A DNA stretch of 64,000 bases from the NCBI GenBank assembly GCA_037974665.1, contig CM075783.1:20120762-20184761 (forward strand), read 5' to 3'. Made by a program: the position numbers and the translations under genes. Positions 57,393 through 64,000 of this stretch are shown piece after piece. This DNA comes from Ehretia macrophylla (Eukaryota; Streptophyta; Magnoliopsida; Boraginales; Ehretiaceae). Within the stretch, counting starts at the first letter, position 1; every line of letters begins with the position of its first letter. Under the pieces are notes generated by a model that did no database searches, was not told the DNA's origin, and worked only from the letters and a program-made list of their open reading frames with translations.

Positions 57393-58644
57393 TGTTGTGT
57401 GAATTCTAACGCAAGTGCACATATCGTAACAAGTAATAAAATGATGAATAAAGATCGTTCCCACGAGGACTGTGATTACTAACTACCGAAATTAATTTAG
57501 CTTTAACTTTATTTGGACAATGAAATATGAGAGATTTTGAGTAAAAACTAATAAATAAAGTACTTTTGGAATTAACAACTAAAGCGAATACGAAATTAAT
57601 GAAGAAGATAAATCAAGGATTAAAATGCTCTAGGGGTTCCGACTTCACCAAGATTAATCATATTTGAAACTATTGATCTAAATCAATTGAAACCTATTCC
57701 TTACGTTGCCAGTAATTTCGCTAAGGTAGATATTAATCTTTCTCAAGCATCAATAACCTATCCCAATAAGCAAGCTAACTACATCTCTGTGATAACTGTG
57801 AACTCATGAAACGCTTTAAGCCCTAGAAATTCAAATGCTGTACTAGATCTCATAACTATCTCTAGCTTATGACGATTTAATGGTATTTTATACGTGGTCT
57901 AATTTAGTTATCACTTCTCAGTCTTAAACCAAATCACGAATCATGTAATTGTTGATCAGGTAACCATAAGCATTAAACTCAGCATAAAATACTCAACGCA
58001 AATATGGAATAGTTCATCAATTAATTCAAAACCAAAAATATCAAATATTCATAATTGGGCTACATCGTAGCCCTAGAAAAATACCTTAGAACATCATAAT
58101 GAAATTAAATAAAATCTCAATTGTAACGTAAAACATGATAAGAAAGATAGAGAAAATTAAGATTTGGAGAAGAATTGGGGTAGAAGTCCATCTCCAGATC
58201 GTTCCTCTATCTTCAACTCGCGAATCCTCTCTTTCTCTCCCTCTGAAATGTTGTTTTTCTTCTCCTCTGAAACGTTGTTTTTTTCTGCCCACTTGATGGC
58301 TGCCTCCAAAAAGCTCTTCTTAAACATTTATTTCCTTCTCTTTTAACATAGGGTTTCTTCTTTTCGCACATTTTTACAAAATTACACTTAAAAATCTTGC
58401 GATGCTGCGCAGCTGCACTATGACTGCGCTACTTTAATTTTCAGCAATTTATCCACAAGTTGCATAAAAGCTTGCCCTTGTTCATTTTTCTTCAATCTTT
58501 GTCTCAAAATCCATGTCTTCCCATAAAATTCACCTACATCGCAAAACAAACATGCAAACAATCAAATTGCTCATAAATTACTCAAGAACTAACAAAATTT
58601 AAATAAAAAGGCGCTGAAATAATATATCAATAATACACCCAACA
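57393..58644 (-). repeat. 5' LTR of the Athila element
   Basis: Begins TGTTGTGTGAATTC on the plus strand, next to the primer-binding site at 57369-57386, and ends CCAACA directly before the target duplication. Confidence 0.9.
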
Positions 58645-59678
58645 CAGGCCCTTTTCTAGTGTTCCCCTCTCACACTCTTTGTTGTGCTTTATTTACAGCT
58701 TCTCTTTTCTTAGTTGTATACTCCACTTCTTATCAAGGTCGGTATGAAGCTATGATGATTCTAGTTGCTGTTAGTTTCTGTTTGAACATTGGAACAGAAT
58801 TTGTCCGATGGAATTCGCGTCTTCGTCGTAATCTATCACGAATCGGGTCATGTATACTTAGGATCCCGAGAGGTTACATAAAATTGATTGAAATATTTCG
58901 TGGATGGTTATTTTACATTCTAGTTCAGTACTTCATCCAGGAAAAGTCGGGTTCTCTTTTGGTGATGCTCTCATCCTTGGCCGTTTTCTGACTGTCTAAC
59001 CTCGCCATGATCCAACCGCCAACTGACTTGGGAATATTCAGTTTTATTGTTGGTGGTGTCCTGGATTGTGCAATAAGTTTGTTTAGGCTCCACATGTTCT
59101 CCTGGATTACTTGGGCTGGTTGTGGCTTCCTCGGCTTCCTGTGGTGGAACTTAAATTCAGTGACACCGGGTTATCCTTGGGCACGAGCAGATGTAATACG
59201 CAAATGGCGACGTCAAGAACAGGAGGTAGCAAAGGGTGGTTTGTTTGAAACTTTCAGAGCTGAAAAGAAGGAAATGCGACTAGCTGGTATTATGAGTTTA
59301 TCATCTGAGCTCTTCTCATTAGCAGAGATGTTCAGTAAGATAAAAATATCTTTAAAGGAAGAAGAAATCAAAGACATGCTAATTGTTTATTTACGTCAAC
59401 AGCTTGTGCACAAAGAGGAAGGTATGGAAAAAAAGAGCATAGCTGAGATACTTTATTTATTATGTCTTCTCCTTTACGGACTGCTTAATATTGTAGAAGA
59501 AAAAGGGATGGCAGAAGAAATCAACAATTACCGAATTGCTTTATGTTCGTATATAGTCTTCACCCTGCTGCGGAACAGATCAACAAATACCAGAAGTATT
59601 TTTGTAGGAATTTTTGTAGATTTTTTTTGTGATGAGAAAACGTCACACGAATTATTAAATCTCGTCGTTTCATCTTAG
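58645..59678 (+). pseudogene. Membrane-family copy D, C-terminal part with a long cytosolic extension
   Basis: Homology resumes exactly after the Athila target duplication: GPFLVFPSHTLCCALFTASL, then EIFRGWLFYILVQYFIQEKS and LAMIQPPTDLGIFSFIVGG. A TGA at 58990-58992 replaces the Trp of YWLANLAM. Unlike copies A and C, which stop shortly after the last membrane segment, D stays open for about 170 more residues. This extension is hydrophilic and helical-looking (KWRRQEQEVAKGGLFETFRA, LSSELFSLAEMFSKIKIS, EEEIKDMLIVYLRQQL) with a further hydrophobic stretch (ILYLLCLLLYGLLNIV). D thus preserves a longer architecture, perhaps the ancestral one. It cannot be expressed as one protein. Confidence 0.7.
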
Positions 59679-60166
59679 GCCAGCTTTTAATAGAAATACA
59701 AAAAAGAAAGGAAGAAGAAAAAGGAGATGGACCGGAAAGGACCGGAGAAGGAAAAAGGAAAGCAAAGAGAAGGCAAATTAGAAAGGGGGGATTATTAGAC
59801 TTTGTCGTCTCAGATGATGGCTGCAGTTTTTGCCAAAGGAGGAGAAAACGAGAAAGAAGCGGAAAGGACAAGCTTGTTTCTGCCAAAAAAGGTGAAATTT
59901 CTCAATCTTCGTCTCCAGATTTAAGCCAGCAGCAGAAAAAAGGAAAAGGAAAGGAAGAAGAAAAGCTGGTAGGCGGGCAGGAAGAGGGAAAAATAGAAGA
60001 AAATGGAGGAGAAATAAAGAACATGAAAAATAAGAAACTGAAAGAAGAAGAGGTTGGGCTTGGCTTCATTTTTGCTGCTGCCGATACTTATAAGAGTCTA
60101 CGGTTTCCGATCGAGAGACATGGGCCAGAAGCGACGAGCAGTAGCGGTCGAAGCTCGGGAGAATGA
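59636..60166 (+). other. Open Lys/Glu-rich frame following copy D (176 codons without stop)
   Basis: In the frame next to that of copy D, no stop occurs from 59636 to the TGA at 60164-60166. The translation has no early Met and is rich in Lys, Glu, Gly and Ser: KKEEEKGDG, GLLDFVVSDDGCSFCQRRRK, KGKGKEEEKLVGGQEEGKIE and a less biased end, LGFIFAAADTYKSLRFPIER. The segment encoding LLDFVVS resembles the end of D (LLNLVVSS), suggesting an internal duplication. The region is homologous to 13940-14125 on the minus strand. It may be the rest of a longer C-terminal tail that has slipped out of frame, or a purine-rich 3' UTR. Confidence 0.4.
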
Positions 60167-60224
60167 TACTAGGAGAAAGGTAAATAAGTTTGTTCTTAAA
60201 CTTATTGAGAAAATAAGTTCTTAG

Positions 60225-61770
60225 GTCTAGTATAAGGCATAGGATGGAGCCAGTCATTTAGGATTATATTGTTTTTGTCAGCTTTATAATATAAATGTAA
60301 TGTGTGTTGTATTATAAGAAAGTTTTCAGCTCTCATAGGTTTGAATAATTCTTACTTACCCCTCCCACTCCCCCATTTATAAAAATAAAAAATAAATAAA
60401 TTTAAAATATCAAACTGCATGATCTACAATAATAGTTAGAAGAATGATGAATGTAAAGAAAATATATAAGGAATTAAGACTAATTAATAATAGGCAAAAG
60501 ACCTTGAAGTAAAATATCAGGACAACTCCAATGTAATTATTGATTTTTCCACAATTTATTAGTGGAAAAAATACATCGATTTTATATTGAAGACTTAGCT
60601 TGAATATCTAGATTATTTCAATATGTCAATGATCATGCATCGTTCTCGTTTTAACTCCATGATTTGTCCATTTAAGGTCCAATTTTCGAAACGATTGTTG
60701 TTCTGGATATAGATTGATGAACATTGTTATGTTCCTTCTTGTTAGACAAGAATTTTTGAGTGATATGAACAATCCCTAATTCAGTAGCTAAAAAAGAAAT
60801 AATAATAATAATGGTAATAAGAGGTTATATCAACGAGAACAAATCAGAGACTTCCAACAAATCCTTTCAATTTTCTTGCTTTTTGTTAGACAATAATTTT
60901 TGAGTGATATGACATAAAGGGCAAACCGAACGAGGAATGTAGCAAGAGAGTGAAACGTCCGCAACTTGATTTGAACAAACCACCTATGGAAGATGGATAT
61001 ATTTCTTCAGCTCAAGGGAAGCAACAAGTTGATGACCAAATGTTGAAAATCTGACTGCCCAATTTCTTCCCGTGATATATATGTTTGTTCTACATATATA
61101 TTAGTGATGGAGGTAATCACTAAGAGAATAATGTACCTCTTATTATAATGAATTATTTGTGTATGTTTATGTTGTGATGAAATATGTTGTTATTATGTTT
61201 AGATGTATTCCAATATTTTTGTTCCATAATAAAAATATATATGGTCAAATTTGACCATATATAAATCGTTACAATCCGCTGTGTGCACAACAAAATGACA
61301 AAATGCCTTTAATCTAAAAGCAAATTAAAGACTTCAACATTAATTCTACAAATATATTTGGACATGTGACAAATAAATTAAACAAAAATATGGAGAAAAC
61401 AAATAATTTAGTTTTATTTGTCATTTTAGAATCTAAATATTTCTTAAAACTACTTAGTCAATTTTAATTTATAATTAGTTACTTTTAATTTATTTAATAC
61501 TTAGATGACAATGAATTAATAAAGACTAAATCATTTAATTAATTTATTTTAAAACTAGGGCTTTATTAAATACGTATTATAATTATAAAATTATTAATTT
61601 TTACACATTACTATTTAATTAGTTTTCATTTATCTATTTAGAAATTAAGTAACTTTAAATTATTAATTAATTAATTTAATATATTAATGTAAATTTATGA
61701 ATTTTAACTTAATACTAATTAATTTTATTTATTATTAAATTTAATTTAATTAATTAGTGATTGTCCCTTG
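60225..61770. other. AT-rich intergenic DNA
   Basis: No gene supported. TTAGACAA(G/T)AATTTTTGAGTGATATGA occurs at about 60744 and 60886, an imperfect direct repeat with about 140-bp spacing. 61370-61770 is extremely AT-rich and leads into the CACTA terminus. Confidence 0.5.
61236..61263. repeat. 28-bp perfect palindrome
   Basis: Perfect inverted repeat without spacer, centred between 61249 and 61250, core TGGTCAAATTTGACCA. Function unknown. Confidence 0.8.
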
Positions 61771-61999
61771 CTTATTCGGTGAGGGACGGTCCTGTCCCTC
61801 GCCTTTTGTGCGAGGGACGACCCAGTCCCTCGCCGTCCCTCGTCTTTTGTGCGATGGACGGCCATGTCCCTCGTCGAAACGGCGAGGGAATGACCTATCC
61901 CTCGCCATTTAGAGAGGGAATGGCCTCCCTCGCCCAACCCTCGCATTTTTGCAAGGGCTTGGCGACGACCCATCGTTGAAAACTCATTTTCTTGTAGTG
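61771..61999 (+). mobile_element. CACTA 3' terminus with CGAGGG subterminal repeats
   Basis: Ends in CATTTTCTTGTAGTG at 61999 after an array of GTCCCTCG/CGAGGGAC motifs in both orientations. It belongs to the same subterminal-repeat family as the end at 27204, not that at 15338. No left end or coding part was found, so it is a deletion derivative or solo end. Confidence 0.8.
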
Positions 62000-62243
62000 A
62001 TAGTTTCTATGTGACCACTTCATCTAAAAGTACTATTAGAGAAGTGCAGGTGGAGTTAGTTGGTGACAGTAAGTTTTTAACTCATGACCTTTTTTTGGTA
62101 TGTAAGTTTTGATACCATATTAAGTGATCACCTTAACTAAAAGTTTAAACTGCTGGAGATGTGTTCATTATCTTTTTTATATTCAACACTGTGCATCAAA
62201 CTCTCCACTTATATATGAAGCCACATATGTTTTTCGGTGAAAT

Positions 62244-62274
<31 letters not shown>

Positions 62275-62454
62275 CTTAGTACTCTCATGCTCTTCCCTGT
62301 TGAAGCACCAATCTCGCACCACCACCACTACTACTACTATTTCTTCCCCTTTGTCTTTCTATATCTCTATCACGCCCCTCTCTAGTTTATAGGAGAAATC
62401 TAAATATATGTATATCGTTTATACTTCACCTTTTTTCTAGTTTATAATTTACAA
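62000..62454. other. Intergenic DNA with LTR-like texture
   Basis: TGACCACTTCATCTAAAAG (62012) and TGATCACCTTAACTAAAAG (62126) are diverged copies of one motif, each followed by a TTAGAG/TGGAGA context. No paired ends. No gene. Confidence 0.4.
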
Positions 62455-64000
62455 GAATAAACTATCCCCCATACAATTTTAGTTGACTTTTATCTATTTT
62501 ATTTAGGGTTGTTTAAAGCCTTGTACATAGAATACTAGTTTGACGAGTTCAACCCTTAGTTGATCATAGGATGATATTTATTGTGAAAATGACAAGCCAG
62601 GATGACATTTGCAATGACTTGTACGTGGTTAGGCCATTCTCACTTGTAGTTCGAATGACAAGCCAAGATATGAAAAATGTTTTCCTAACGCCATTAGTAT
62701 TTTGATTTAGCGGTATAATTTTCTTTTTAAATATGAAAGGTTTCGAATTTAAGTCTCATGTATAACATCTTAAGTAATATTGTAAATGACTTAGGCTAAC
62801 TTTAAAATGTTTTCATGGTGTAGCCTCATTGATTGGAGGATCCTTCCAAACAACACCATGTATGTCCTCTTCGTCGCTGACTCTAAGTTTTGTATAGTAT
62901 GAATGCAGCGCGAGAACACAGTGACAGAGTGTAACTTGATTGTTTCACCTAACATTCATTCTACTCAGCTTAAGAAAAATAAAGAAACTTACCTATCAAC
63001 TACCACCATGCAATAAAAGAGATAAGAAAGAGGACGTTAGGAAAGAGAAAGAAAGGGATATGGCACTTATTATATAGAATTTATACCCAATAACACGATG
63101 GCCATTTATTTGGGTAATTAATATTAGTCAATCTTATAGTAGAATTTGTTGTTAACTGCAATGAAGATGACAAGAGAAGTCATTATCCCCCATACAATTT
63201 TAGTTGACTTTTATCTATTTTATTTATTAATATTAGTCAATCTTATAGTAGAATTTGTTGTTAACTGGAATAAAGACGACAAGATAAGTCATTATCCCCC
63301 ATACAATTTTAGTTGACTTTTATTAATTTTATTTGTGGTTGTTTACAGCCTTGTACATCGAATACTAGTTTGAAGAGTTCAACCCTTAGTTGATCATAGG
63401 ATGATAATTATTGTGAATCCTAGGTTTTAGTCCTAGGGTGGTTGTGAAAATGACAAGCCAGGACGACATTTGGAATGACTTGTATGTGGTTAGGCCATTC
63501 TCACTACTTGTTCGAATGACAAGCCAAGATATGAAAAATGTTTTCCTAAAGCCATTAGTCGTTTAGTTTAGCGGTATTCATAGATGAGTGAATCAACACG
63601 TCCGAGCCGAGTTGAGGACTTGCTTACTCCTATCCAAGTCGAGATCCTGCACAGGCAATGAAAAGGGACAACAGAGGTTATTTCTAGCGTTCCTTCTCGG
63701 ACGATAGAAGTAGTATTGGCTCGGCTATAAATCCAACGGGTGATAGCAATTTTAGCAATAAAAACAATCAGTTACCTTCTACGTGCTATTTATAGTAATA
63801 TTAGAGAATCTTTTCTATTGGTCCCCACTCGTCCTTGTGCATTATTTTTGTGACAAGTGTCTAGGTGGGAATTGTTCCCTTTACCTCTTGGGCGATTTGG
63901 TAATTGCACAATTCCACTAATTTGTGTCCATATCAGGTATGATTCTCTAAAAAGAGATGAGAGGTTTCGAAATTAAGTCTCGTGTGTAACATTTTAAGTG
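62455..64000 (+). repeat. Tandem duplication of repeat R, period about 831 bp
   Basis: CATACAATTTTAGTTGACTT and about 250 bp following it occur at 62468 and 63299. The rest of repeat R (62885-63290) lies between, so units are in head-to-tail order. A further short duplication of about 110 bp is nested at about 63185-63300 (CAATCTTATAGTAGAATTT and ATTATCCCCCATACAA twice). The second unit runs to the window edge and carries a 358-bp insertion. Confidence 0.65.
63578..63935. mobile_element. 358-bp insertion with GGTAT target duplication, LTR-like
   Basis: GGTAT at 63573-63577 and 63936-63940 brackets DNA absent from the paralogous position at 62717. The insert has TATAAATAGC-like motifs on the minus strand (CTATTTATAG, 63788-63797) and is less AT-rich than its surroundings, resembling a solo LTR. 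Its ends do not show a clear TG...CA pair, so the class is uncertain. Confidence 0.5.

Larger units (their letters stand above)
50031..58644 (-). mobile_element. Ty3/gypsy Athila-type retrotransposon, incomplete, inserted in copy D
   Basis: It is bounded by the 5-bp target duplication CAGGC (50026-50030 and 58645-58649). LTRs are 50031-51228 and 57393-58644. The primer-binding site, complement of TCCTCGGCAACGGCGCCA (57369-57386), is the Athila-type TGGCGCCGTTGCCG site. On the minus strand come gag (57323-56247 and onward to about 55699), an aspartic protease (about 55400) and a short segment like the C-terminal end of integrase (about 54800-54600). About 3.3 kb of non-coding DNA follows before a polypurine tract (about 51229-51243). 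The complete set of pol domains is not present, so it is broken with several breaks. LTR identity of about 96% by eye suggests an age of one to two million years. Confidence 0.9.

Overview
This is eukaryotic, almost certainly eudicot plant, DNA. It is AT-rich, its introns have GT-AG boundaries, and it is dense with plant-type mobile elements: Ty1/copia, Ty3/gypsy Athila, TRIMs, CACTA, MULE, a Stowaway MITE, L1-type LINEs and a tRNA-derived SINE. No bacterial-style operons, CRISPR arrays, rRNA or convincing tRNA genes were seen. The species cannot be named from sequence alone; the element mix fits an asterid.

Layout. 0.3-7.3 kb: one non-autonomous LTR element (LARD type) sitting in an (ATT)n microsatellite. 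7.4-12.9 kb: dispersed repeats and two LINE remnants. 13.2-14.1 kb (minus): the tail of a degraded host gene, with 11-residue coding repeats. 14.1-29.5 kb: a nest of transposons. It holds three copia fossils, one CACTA terminus and a 5'-truncated CACTA element that still shows both multi-exon genes (TNP2-like and TNP1-like). 29.5-60.2 kb (plus): a local cluster of an unrecognised multi-pass membrane protein family.

The cluster is the host-gene core of the window. Only the copy at 39296-40315 (339 aa, single exon, about 9-10 hydrophobic segments) is intact. Copy A (29673-31564) carries an ~816-bp insertion. Copies B (33787-34047) and B2 (~35370-36075) are fragments, B2 with a SINE inside. Copy D (49585-59678) has an 8.6-kb Athila element in its body and two TRIMs in its upstream region. 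Short partial repeats follow copies A and C. A minus-strand ghost copy may span 13.4-19.8 kb: tail at one end, upstream sequence at the other, transposons between.

From 40.5 to 47 kb are a small TRIM, dispersed repeats, a LINE RNase H fossil and a MULE that appears to have captured a RING-CH (RINGv) gene fragment. From 60.2 to 64 kb are AT-rich DNA, another CACTA 3' terminus, and a tandem duplication of a repeat also present near 8, 11 and 42 kb. All family assignments rest on motif recognition by eye; no database search was run.
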